Origin: Candidatus Buchananbacteria bacterium
GTDB taxonomy: Bacteria > Patescibacteriota > Patescibacteriia > Buchananbacterales > UBA6539
Direction of reading: 5' to 3'
Assembly (NCBI GenBank): GCA_016930315.1
Contig: JAFGGX010000001.1
Span: forward strand, 1 to 40,073
Length of the DNA: 40,073 bases
How positions within the stretch are numbered: the stretch's first letter is position 1; each line of letters starts with the position of its first letter. This document shows positions 9,067 to 17,863 of this stretch, in pieces. A program made the position numbers and the translations under genes. The notes under the pieces are model-generated. The model saw only the letters and a list, made by a program, of their open reading frames with translations. It made no database searches and was not told where the DNA came from.

Positions 9067-9211
9067 AGAAGCAAATTAATTATGCAATTTTGTACAACTT
9101 CTTTTATGCTAACTTGTATTTTTATCTATCTGATTATGATAAAATTATTCAGTAATCAGCCTGACATAATATAGCTATATCTTAGCTAAAAATGCGGCTT
9201 TTGTCCATTTT

Positions 9212-9252
9212 GAGATTCTTTCACTCCGACATCTGTCGGAGTTCAGAATGAC
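9212..9252. repeat. Palindromic repeat of the GAGATTCTTTC-[stem]-TTCAGAATGAC family
   Basis: gagattctttcactccgacatctgtcggagttcagaatgac: stem ACTCCGACA/TGTCGGAGT and the same flanks as the element at 1380-1440. Confidence 0.65.
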
Positions 9253-9279
9253 ATCTTTCGACAGGTTTTGGGTGATAAA

Positions 9280-9500
9280 AAGAAAACCACTGAGTTTGGT
9301 CCTTGCGGATCAGGCGTTATTAGCGCCCCTCAGTGGATTAAACCAATCAGCCTCATTCGAGCCCGGAGGGTTTGTCGTGCGGGTACAACATCTGGGTATT
9401 TATTCCAGCACCCTGATAATCTGCTAGTTGCAGATTCAAAGTCATGGTGAATGACCATGTCTCACAGTTTGTGGACAATCGCTAGAAACACGCCTCGCCG
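9280..9500 (+). ncRNA. Candidate structured RNA, class unknown (strand and ends uncertain)
   Basis: Multiple hairpins: CCACTGAG...CTCAGTGG, CTGGGTATTTATTCCAG, AATCTGCTAGTTGCAGATT, CATGGTGAATGACCATG; GC-rich in an AT-rich context; no convincing ORF. Confidence 0.45.
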
Positions 9501-9543
9501 TTGGTTAATTTGATTTTAGTTTTTTAATAAAATTTAGTCAAAT

Positions 9544-9774
9544 ATGCAAAGTAAAGAAATTCAAATTAAAATTATTCCTCGAGCAAAAAAAATTGAAGTG
9601 ATTGAATTTACGCCAAATAGTTTTAAGATTCGGTTAACCGCCGCGCCGGTTGATGGTAAAGCTAACGATCAATTACTAAAAATATTAGCTAAACACTTTA
9701 AAATTGCTAAGTCGTGCTTAGTGATTACTAAGGGCTTGACAAGCCGGAATAAAACTGTTAACATTCTATGTTAG
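9544..9774 (+). CDS. DUF167/YggU-family protein
   Basis: IKIIPRAKK, FKIRLTAAPVDGKANDQLLKILAKHF, SCLVITKGLTSRNKTVNI. Confidence 0.9.
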   Translation: MQSKEIQIKIIPRAKKIEVIEFTPNSFKIRLTAAPVDGKANDQLLKILAKHFKIAKSCLVITKGLTSRNKTVNILC

Positions 9775-9814
9775 TGTAAAGTCAAAAATAAATTTCGGTA
9801 ATTCAAAAATAAAA

Positions 9815-9840
9815 AATCCGCTCAAATTAGCGGTTTTTCG
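9815..9840 (+). terminator. Rho-independent terminator
   Basis: ATCCGCTcaaattAGCGGTTTTTCG. Confidence 0.75.
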
Positions 9841-9860
9841 TTTCTTAAATAACCTAGCTA

Positions 9861-9889
9861 TTGACAAAAAAATCAAAGTGTGCTATAGT
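9861..9889 (+). promoter_or_regulatory. Sigma70-type promoter for ncRNA
   Basis: TTGACA-17 nt-TATAGT. Confidence 0.8.
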
Positions 9890-9895
9890 GCTTAG

Positions 9896-10249
9896 TTATG
9901 TTGTTTGAAAATCGAATAGTATATTTTTCTTCCAAGAATCTGCAGACTGCCCTAAACGGGTTAAAGTCTCTCCTATGGGACGTGCTTACTGTGCCACCAG
10001 GAGGGTGCTTTCGTTGCCTGTGGGTCTTTGGATAGCAAGTAATTTGTACCTTTCAACGACAAACCTCCTTTCACTTGCTATCCGATGATCTGCAGGCACG
10101 ACAAGTACGGGGTTTACTTCTTGGAAAATCCGGTTTCGACTCGATTTTTCCTAGAAGCAAACTTCTTGTCTGCAGAGCCTTGGGTGAAAAACAACCCAAA
10201 GATATAACTCAAGAGCTGTCCCGCTTTTTTAGCGGGGCAGTTTTTTGTT
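9896..10249 (+). ncRNA. Structured non-coding RNA of about 350 nt, class not identified
   Basis: Strong promoter upstream, intrinsic terminator CTGTCCCGCTTTTTTAGCGGGGCAGTTTTTT at the end, no long ORF, many complementary segments including GGATAGCAAGT/ACTTGCTATCC, TTCCAAGAA/TTCTTGGAA and TTGGGT/ACCCAA. Confidence 0.7.
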
Positions 10250-10250
10250 T

Positions 10251-12107
10251 TTAATTTACTATCTCGTTAGTGGTAGTACTGGTCGGTTCAATTGGCGGTA
10301 CGGCATTAGGGTCAATCCCTACTAACCAAGTTTCTTTCCAAGCAACGTAATGACTGGTGAATTCTTTTTCTTTAACTTCGCCATCTGGATAAGTAACTTT
10401 GTAATCAAATTTGGCGTCGGCTCCATTGTGAGCATGTTCAACTATTTTTTTCTCGCCGGGGGCAAGTTGATCGGTTTCAATGTAGCGTGGTTCACCGGGT
10501 TTAGTAATATTGTAAACAATAGGGTCGGAAATTTCAACCTGTCGATTATCTTTTGTGCCATAAAGATCAAAAGTTAAAATGTCACCATCAATATGAGTGA
10601 TAAATAAAAGATAATGACCGGTGTCGTTTACAAATTTAAAATCCGGAGCCGGATCGTAAATGGTTGCGTCCATGCCAACCGGCGGTTCGTAATAACTAAC
10701 CCGATAGGAATGGTTTTGTCTGGCGGTAATTGGCAAACCAGAATAAAGGGCGGCGCGAAAAGCGGTGGTGCCAATTTGGCAAAGACCGCCGCCGTATTCG
10801 GGGATAGTGCGGTCGCCTTTAATTACCAGTTCTTGCAGATAGCCATGTTCACCGTCAATTTCACCTAAAGTTTTTAGCAACGAAAATTCTTCATCCGGCG
10901 CAATTAAAGTTCCGTTAACCGCGGCCGCACCGACTACAATATTTACGCGGCGGTTTTTTGGACTGCCGGCAAAATTGGAACTGCCGCTGCCGACCAAATC
11001 TTTGATGCCTAAATCATTTACGTTTTCGGTGGTGACTTTCGCCGGAGTAGATTCAACCACCAATTCAACATCATCGTTTGTACCTAAAACAATGGCCTGG
11101 TTGATCCTTAAATAACTATTTTCTAAATCAAGTTTTTTGCCGTCTTGGCTGGCTTGGAATTCCGTGACTTTATTATTGGTCAATTTAAACTTAGCGTCAG
11201 TGGCTTGAATGTCAATTGTTTCACTGATTGGTTTAAGGAATTCCAGCACTTTTTCTTTATTTAAGCCAATAGAAACTTGGCCGTGGTCTTTTTGAAACTC
11301 CAGCCAAGGCACAAATTGAGGTTGGTTTAATTTCCAAAAAAGATCGCCGTTGGTTAGTTTAATTGAATCAATGGCTAGAATTTTTGGTAAATTATTTAAA
11401 GCCATCGCTGTGTCTTGTTTTTTGACCGTTGGCACGGTGGTGATTAAATCCAAAGTGATTGGGTCAAAATTTAATTGGTTGATTTGGGCTTTAAATTTGT
11501 CGATTGTTTTTTGATAATTAAAACCAAAGCCAGTTTGTTCCTCGGTGATTAAATAATTTTTGCCATTGATAACCAAGCCAGCATTTTTAGCCGGTTGTTC
11601 ATATTGATCAAAAGTCGTTTTTAAATTATCAATTAAATTATTTTCGTCGAGTTGATAATTGACGTTAACCACTCTGGTTTTTAATAAACCGTTCAGTTGG
11701 TTAAAAATATTTTGCCACCAGCTTTGATTGCGGCCGATTGAATAAGCTTGGTCGACAGTTTTTGACCAGTCAAAAGTTAAAACCGTTTTGGCTAAGTCTG
11801 GATCGTTGATTGCTACAACAATTGGATGAACGGTAAGAGTTTTACCGTCGTAAATAAATTGTGAACCTTTGTCTTGAATATTTTTTTCGATATTTTTGAG
11901 TTGAGTCAAAACCTCAGCTTTAGTTTGCGACCCAACATCCAAGTAGCCAATTTTTACGCCGGGAAAAATTCGTTGATCATAACTTTTTTGGTAAGCAATG
12001 TCGGCCCCGACTAAAAGTAAAATGATAATTAAAAAAATGGTCGGCAAAATCAACCATTTCTTTTGGCGCTCAACGGCGTTTGGTTTTTGTTTGTCTAGCT
12101 TAAACAT
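10251..12107 (-). CDS. VanW family protein with N-terminal TM helix
   Basis: C-terminal RRVNIVVGAAAVNGTLIAPDEEFSL...PEYGGGLCQIGTTAFRAAL...NHSYRVSYYEPPVGMDATIYDPAPDFKFVNDTG. Confidence 0.92.
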   Translation of the reverse strand: MFKLDKQKPNAVERQKKWLILPTIFLIIILLLVGADIAYQKSYDQRIFPGVKIGYLDVGSQTKAEVLTQLKNIEKNIQDKGSQFIYDGKTLTVHPIVVAINDPDLAKTVLTFDWSKTVDQAYSIGRNQSWWQNIFNQLNGLLKTRVVNVNYQLDENNLIDNLKTTFDQYEQPAKNAGLVINGKNYLITEEQTGFGFNYQKTIDKFKAQINQLNFDPITLDLITTVPTVKKQDTAMALNNLPKILAIDSIKLTNGDLFWKLNQPQFVPWLEFQKDHGQVSIGLNKEKVLEFLKPISETIDIQATDAKFKLTNNKVTEFQASQDGKKLDLENSYLRINQAIVLGTNDDVELVVESTPAKVTTENVNDLGIKDLVGSGSSNFAGSPKNRRVNIVVGAAAVNGTLIAPDEEFSLLKTLGEIDGEHGYLQELVIKGDRTIPEYGGGLCQIGTTAFRAALYSGLPITARQNHSYRVSYYEPPVGMDATIYDPAPDFKFVNDTGHYLLFITHIDGDILTFDLYGTKDNRQVEISDPIVYNITKPGEPRYIETDQLAPGEKKIVEHAHNGADAKFDYKVTYPDGEVKEKEFTSHYVAWKETWLVGIDPNAVPPIEPTSTTTNEIVN

Positions 12108-12117
12108 CGACTTGAAA

Positions 12118-12375
12118 TTAGAGATTGGGTTCTTTTTTTAAAATTTGGTTGAGAATTGTTTTGGCAATTTTTTCTCGTTCGTTTTCCTCGCTTTGATTAG
12201 TGCTGGTCGTTAATTTTATTTTTTGATTTTGAGCTGCGTCGTCCGGTAAGTTTTTGATTGGCCAAAGAATTTTTTGGCCGTCGGATAATTGGATCACGGC
12301 CATTTTTTCTTGAAATTCCAAAATTACTCCCATTTGACTGTATTGCTGATCAGATTGATTTGAGTCGGAGGTCAT
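12118..12375 (-). CDS. Hypothetical protein (85 aa)
   Basis: Short frame immediately upstream of, and co-directional with, the VanW gene. Confidence 0.65.
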   Translation of the reverse strand: MTSDSNQSDQQYSQMGVILEFQEKMAVIQLSDGQKILWPIKNLPDDAAQNQKIKLTTSTNQSEENEREKIAKTILNQILKKEPNL

Positions 12376-12615
12376 GTTTGGCCAGTAAAATTTTTAAGTT
12401 AAGAGGAAAATATCAAAAGTGTTTATATCTTAAAGGATTTTTTTGGTTTTGGCAAGGATTTTTTAAACTAATTTTAGGTAATTTGTCGCTGATTATCTTT
12501 TTTGATTTATTAATTTCAGCCGCTGGTATTTTTGCTCTAGTCGTTTTGGGCTGTAGAGGGCTAGATTTTTTGATTATTCAAAATTGCTTTTTTTATGTTA
12601 GTTTTTGCTTAACTA

Positions 12616-12644
12616 TTGACAAAAAAAGTTAAATGTGATATAAT
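12616..12644 (+). promoter_or_regulatory. Consensus sigma70 promoter with extended -10
   Basis: TTGACA-17 nt-TATAAT, TGA immediately before the -10. Confidence 0.88.
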
Positions 12645-12704
12645 TCAATATCGAGTCAGAATAGATTTAAATTTTATAATAAAATATCTAAATTAAGCCA
12701 AATT

Positions 12705-14978
12705 ATGATTAAAAGAATTATCACATATTCAATAATTTTACTGTTTTTAGCCAGTTTATTGGCTATTCCTTTGAATTCTGTCTCCGCGATTGAATCTTTA
12801 AGAATCCAAAATATTAGCGTTGTTACTACTGATACCAGCGCTACTATTAGTTGGCAAACCAACAAAAAGGCTGACGGCCGGATTGATTATGGTCCAAATA
12901 CCGGTAGTTATCCTTATCGTTTGGATACCAACAAAAAGACCGACAATCAATCAATCACTATTTATGGTTTAACTCCGGAAACCAGATACTTTTTTAAAGT
13001 GACTTCTAGAGATGAATTCACTGAAGTGTATTCTTACGAACAAAATTTTAAAACTATTAAAGCCGTTGACACTACTGTGCCGGTTATTAGTCATGTAGTG
13101 GCTATTTATGTAACCGGTACTACTGCTACCATTCAATGGGTAACCAATGAACCATCAACCACTGAGGTTGAATATGGTAAAACAGAAAGGTATGGTTCCC
13201 GAGCGGTTGATGGCCGGTTAGTAACTGTCCATGATATTACTATCAAAGGTTTAGGTGAAGCGACTGCCTATCAGTTTAGGGTTGCTTCAAAAGATAAAGA
13301 TAACAATGCCGCTCGTTGGTATAATATGTCTTTTAGAACTAACGATACCAATCTTACCGATAAAGGTGCATTAACTATCTATGACGTTAAGCCAAGTTCA
13401 GAAAATGATCCGGACTTAACTCAAACCAGCGCGGTAGTGAGTTGGAGAACCAACAAATTAGCTAGCGGTAAAGTTTATTATGGCACTAGCCAAAATAATT
13501 TAAACAAATCAATTAGTCTATTGCCGCCAAGAGATTTTGTGGGTAGTTTAGGCTTAACCAATTTAGCGGCTGATACGGTTTATTATTATCGAATTGAAGC
13601 CACCGATGTTTTTGGTCGGACGGTAAAATCCGAAGGCCATTCGTTCAGAACTAAAAGTGGCTACAACACCGTTGATGTGACAACTGACAGCGGTCAAGTT
13701 TTAGGCGCTTCAACCCAAGGCCTGATTGTCTATTTACCTTTTGACGAAGGCAAGGGCAGTTTGGCTGAAGATATGTCGTATAATGGCAACGATGGTTATT
13801 TAGATCCAACTAATCCACCAGCCTGGGCAACCGGTAAGTTTGCCACTGCTTTAAATTTTTCTGGTAATAAACAAAACGTTTCTGTGCCAGACAATGACGA
13901 AATTAGTTTACGTGATCAAGTTAGTATGATGGCTTGGGTGAATTTAAACGGTTTTGGTAGTTACAATAAAATTATTACCAAAGAAGACTCCTACGAAATT
14001 TTACTTGGGCCAAATGATGGTGTGTTAAGAATGGCTATTTATTCTCAAGGTGCTTCTGATTGGCAATGGTTAAATACTCCAACCAAACCTTTAGTCAAAG
14101 GTCAGTGGCAGTTAGTAGCCGCTACTTATGATGGTAAAGTGATGAAACTTTACGTTAACGGCCGCGTGGTTGCCCAACGTCAGTATGCAGCTTTAATCAA
14201 CGACACTTCTTACCCAATGTATATTGGTGGTAACGTGGTTGATAACAAAGAGTGGTTTAATGGTTTAATTGATGATGCGGCTGTGTTTAATTATGCTTTG
14301 AGTGAAGCAGAAATTCAAAATGTTTATCAAAGCGGTGTGGCTGATTATTTAGATTCAGTTGGCATCCCAACTCAGAATTCTTCTCCGGTTGGCGGCCAGG
14401 TTTTGGGTGTTACTTATGTTGAACCTCAGTCAAAATATGTTTGTAACCCAAACTTAGGTTATGTTAAGTTTACCGCTTTGTATAAAACCGCTGACAGTCC
14501 AGACGTTTGGGCCATTACCGAAAATAATCAAAGACACTACATCACCAGCCCAGATTCATTTAACCAGTATGAATGTAGCTGGAGTCGGGTGAAGTTGGTT
14601 TCGAATGAAACTTTAAACAGTTACCCAATTGCTTCTTTAGTGAAGGGTTTAGATAACTCAGTTGTTTATCATTTGTTTCAACGACCACAGCAAAAATGGT
14701 TGAAATTGGCTATTCCTTCACCAACCGTGTTTATTAGTTACGAAAATAATTTTTGGGGCAATATTATCCGAATTAATGATTATGATCTGAATTCATATCC
14801 AGATGCTAAATTGATTAAGACAGCTGATAATTCAAACATCTATTTGTTAGAAGGCAATACCAAAAGATTGATTCCAAACCAGGCAGTTTTTGATGCTTAT
14901 GGTTTTAGTCAGCCAGAAGTAGTTACTATCAACCAAATTCACATGGATAGTTATACAACTGGTCAGCCATTGCAATAA
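12705..14978 (+). CDS. Secreted surface protein: three FN3-like domains, LamG/concanavalin-A-like domain, C-terminal repeat region
   Basis: Signal peptide MIKRIITYSIILLFLASLLAIPLNSVSA; repeated TSATISWxTNxxxxGxxxYG...TxYFFKV; LAEDMSYNGNDGYL...VAATYDGKVMKLYVNGRVV...FNGLIDDAAVFNYALSEAEI. Confidence 0.9.
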   Translation: MIKRIITYSIILLFLASLLAIPLNSVSAIESLRIQNISVVTTDTSATISWQTNKKADGRIDYGPNTGSYPYRLDTNKKTDNQSITIYGLTPETRYFFKVTSRDEFTEVYSYEQNFKTIKAVDTTVPVISHVVAIYVTGTTATIQWVTNEPSTTEVEYGKTERYGSRAVDGRLVTVHDITIKGLGEATAYQFRVASKDKDNNAARWYNMSFRTNDTNLTDKGALTIYDVKPSSENDPDLTQTSAVVSWRTNKLASGKVYYGTSQNNLNKSISLLPPRDFVGSLGLTNLAADTVYYYRIEATDVFGRTVKSEGHSFRTKSGYNTVDVTTDSGQVLGASTQGLIVYLPFDEGKGSLAEDMSYNGNDGYLDPTNPPAWATGKFATALNFSGNKQNVSVPDNDEISLRDQVSMMAWVNLNGFGSYNKIITKEDSYEILLGPNDGVLRMAIYSQGASDWQWLNTPTKPLVKGQWQLVAATYDGKVMKLYVNGRVVAQRQYAALINDTSYPMYIGGNVVDNKEWFNGLIDDAAVFNYALSEAEIQNVYQSGVADYLDSVGIPTQNSSPVGGQVLGVTYVEPQSKYVCNPNLGYVKFTALYKTADSPDVWAITENNQRHYITSPDSFNQYECSWSRVKLVSNETLNSYPIASLVKGLDNSVVYHLFQRPQQKWLKLAIPSPTVFISYENNFWGNIIRINDYDLNSYPDAKLIKTADNSNIYLLEGNTKRLIPNQAVFDAYGFSQPEVVTINQIHMDSYTTGQPLQ

Positions 14979-15011
14979 TCTTGACTTATCAATCAAATTA
15001 GGCTAGAATAT

Positions 15012-15052
15012 AAACCGTTAACATTCAACTTTTGCTGGTTAACGGTTTTATT
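15012..15052 (+). terminator. Intrinsic terminator downstream of the FN3/LamG gene
   Basis: AAACCGTTAAC ... GTTAACGGTTT followed by T-rich sequence. Confidence 0.7.
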
Positions 15053-15088
15053 CTACCGTCAATTGTAAATAGTTAATAGTTATTACGT

Positions 15089-15163
15089 GGCCCTATCGTC
15101 TAGTGGTTAGGACATCAGGTTTTCATCCTGAAAACCGGGGTTCAATTCCCCGTGGGGCTACCA
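15089..15163 (+). tRNA. tRNA-Glu (anticodon TTC), CCA encoded
   Basis: Acceptor GGCCCTA/TGGGGCT, anticodon arm TCAGG-TTTTCAT-CCTGA, T-arm CGGGG-TTCAATT-CCCCG, 3' ACCA. Confidence 0.95.
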
Positions 15164-15171
15164 TCCAAAGA

Positions 15172-15194
15172 ATCGCCGAGCAGGCGGTTTTTTG
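15172..15194 (+). terminator. Terminator downstream of tRNA-Glu
   Basis: ATCGCCgagcaGGCGGTTTTTT. Confidence 0.65.
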
Positions 15195-15326
15195 GTTTGG
15201 TAATTTTAGAATTCCTGTGGTGATATTTAATCAGTGGCGGTAATGCTAACAACTTGGTATAATACTAGCGTTGTGCATAAAAGATGCGCAATTTCATTCT
15301 AAAAAATTATATAATTTTTTAAATTT

Positions 15327-17775
15327 ATGAAAAAAACAACTACTTTTTATTTATCTCTTATCGTTACTTTTGGAGCTTTTTTAATCATGGGTTTTCCAGT
15401 TGTAACATTGGCTGGCCAAGTTGATTCGTCAATCGTTAAACTTTGGACGCCTAATTATACTCTTAATAGAAATTTAGGAGTGGCCCCAACTAGCGTTAAC
15501 GTTGTTTGGTATATAGAGCTCGGCATCTATTGCTCAAAAGACCATGACTGATATTTATCTTAAATATGGGACAACCACTGACTATGGTAGTACAAAGAAT
15601 TTAGAATCGAGATCAAATAGTGTAAGTGTTGCTCTGAATGATTTGCAACCGAACACCACTTATCATTTTTCCTATGGCTTTACCGATGGAAATGGCGATT
15701 CTTATAGTAGCCCTGATTTAACCTTCACGACTTTAGCCCAAGCATATGATATTACTTCAACATTTATATCTCGAGGTTCTTATGTGCTCAGCTGGAAAAC
15801 TGTTACGCCTATGCTTTGCTCATCTGGCAATTCAGCTAGTCAATATGGTGAAAAAACAAAGGGTACAAATCATGTGTCGGCCTTTATAGCAAAAGGAAGG
15901 ATTGATAGTCTTTATGGTAAAGGACCAGCCCAGACTGAAACGTTTACAGTAATGTGTACGCAAGAAGATAGTCTAGAGCAGGCCGAGGCTATGACTAATC
16001 TAGGTAGTATTAGCTATTCTGTGCCCAGTTATGATGCGGAAGCGGAATTCAATAGAATGATTGACTTGGGAACGTGTTGCGTTGATGAAAATACCTGGAA
16101 GTTTAACAAAAATTTAGATTGTCAAACATGGACGGAAGTTTATGATGCTAATGGTCTTGAATATGTTGCTCCTTATAGTAAAAATTATACAAATATTAAT
16201 CAGTACACATATACTCCTGAATACCAAAAATCTGTTTCGAAATCTGTTAGTGTAGAGCTTTTTTGTAAGGAAAGTGGTAGCCAATATTATACTAATATGG
16301 GTTTGGCCAATTTGGGCTGCAGTTTTAATTCTTGTTCGTCGCAAATCACGCCATCTGAGCCTGCTCCAACGCCGGTAGTCAGCTCGCCGACAAGTGTGGC
16401 AACAAAATTAGTTAAATCAAGTGAAACAAAAGTTACGAGCTCGGTTAAGGAATACCCATCGCCAAAAATTGATGGTAATTACATCGCGTATTTGTCTGAC
16501 AACCAGACAACTAAAGAGTCATCTCTAAATATTTATGATATCAGACAAAAGAAGATCGTTAAAATTTTTACCGAAAGCGACCTTATCAATCAATCTTTGA
16601 CTGGAAGTAAGGTAGGCGATTTTGGTTGTTTCGATGTTAATGGTTCAGACGTTTGGTTTTTTTATCAGACAAAGGGAGAAGGAGAAGAATATGATAAAAG
16701 AGTTTATATTTACAACGCTGACTCCGGTTCGTTAACGACAAAATATAAAGCTGATGGTCAGGGAGTTTTTTCACCATATGGATGCGGTTTTGATTTTGCT
16801 GGCGATAAGGTAGTGTATAGTGCTGGTTTTATTCAGCAGTTAGATTTATCAACCAAAGGAATTAAGCAGTTGATGGGTAGACAAGTTTATTTTTTAGCCG
16901 TTGATAATGGCAAGTTATATTATAATGATTCTACGGGAGTAGAAAGCGTATTTAAAACCTATGATTTAGTAACTGGGATTAGTTCCGCCATTGATTTATC
17001 TTATCTTGAGAAATTCGCTGGTAAAAATAACGGGTCGAATTATGCCTTTGTATCTGTTAAAAATGGTGGACTGATATTCAGGGTAGATAGTCAAGGTGAG
17101 CCAGCTTATTATTTGTATAATTTATCAACTAAAGCGGTAAATTTATTACCGGAATTAACTGGCAATGTGTGGGATTTTGATTTTACTGCCTATAGGGCTT
17201 TAACGATGCTTGGATTAGATACGGTGAATGCTGAATTATATTTTAGTAATTTTGGGACTGTTAATTCCACACCAAGCTCTTCTAATACCAACACTGCCGG
17301 TTCCACGCCGAGCTCTTCTAGTTTTACGTCTACTTGGTCTGACGCAGAAAAAGCCCTAGTAAAAAAGATAGACAGCTCCCTGACTAGTAGGTTAAAAGGT
17401 AATATTTTATTGCAGGTTCAAGAGCATGGTGAGGCATGGTATGTTGATCCAAACTCTCTTAAAAAATATTATATGAAAGATGGTGCGACTGCTTATCAGA
17501 TGCTGAGAAAATTTGGTTTAGGTATCAAAGATTCTGACTTGGCAAAAATACCAACAGAAGGGGACGATTCACTCGGAGATCAAGCTTTAGTTAATAGATT
17601 GAGAGGTAGGATTTTATTGCAAGTTGAGCAAAACGGTGAAGCTTGGTATATAAATCCAAAAGATGGAAAAAGATATTATTTAAAAAATGGTGATGAAGCT
17701 TACAAAATTATGCGTTTTTTGTCTCTAGGCATTACTAATAGTGATTTACGTAAAATTGCCGTTGGAGAAATTTAG
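15327..17775 (+). pseudogene. Secreted FN3 + beta-propeller-like protein, apparently frameshifted near 15511-15544 (ORFs 15327-15551 and 15544-17775)
   Basis: ORF1 carries the signal peptide and start of an FN3-like strand (SVNVVWYIE); ORF2 continues with IYLKYGTTTDYGSTKNL...LQPNTTYHFSYGF; same modular style as the 12705 gene. Confidence 0.65.
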
Positions 17776-17799
17776 TTAATTTTGGTTTAATGGCTAAAA

Positions 17800-17823
17800 C
17801 CGTCTGAAAGGACGGTTTTTTGA
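17800..17823 (+). terminator. Intrinsic terminator
   Basis: AAAACCGTCtgaaagGACGGTTTTTT. Confidence 0.85.
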
Positions 17824-17863
17824 TATTTTTGCTAAATATTATTATTAATGTATACTTATATTT

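Noticed and set aside
9268-9450. 60-aa ORF MGDKKKTTEFG...
   Set aside because: TTG start and covers multiple strong hairpins; better explained as structured RNA.
12258-12632. 124-aa plus-strand ORF
   Set aside because: Antisense to the small gene at 12118-12375 and composed of intergenic AT-rich sequence; no protein-like motif.
14981-15009. TTGACT-17-TAGAAT promoter-like sequence before tRNA-Glu
   Set aside because: Followed immediately by the terminator of the upstream gene (15012-15052), so unlikely to be the tRNA promoter; not called.
15290-15325. AAAAAATTATATAATTTTTT palindrome before the 15327 ORF
   Set aside because: Low-complexity AT palindrome; may be a weak terminator or chance; no supporting context.
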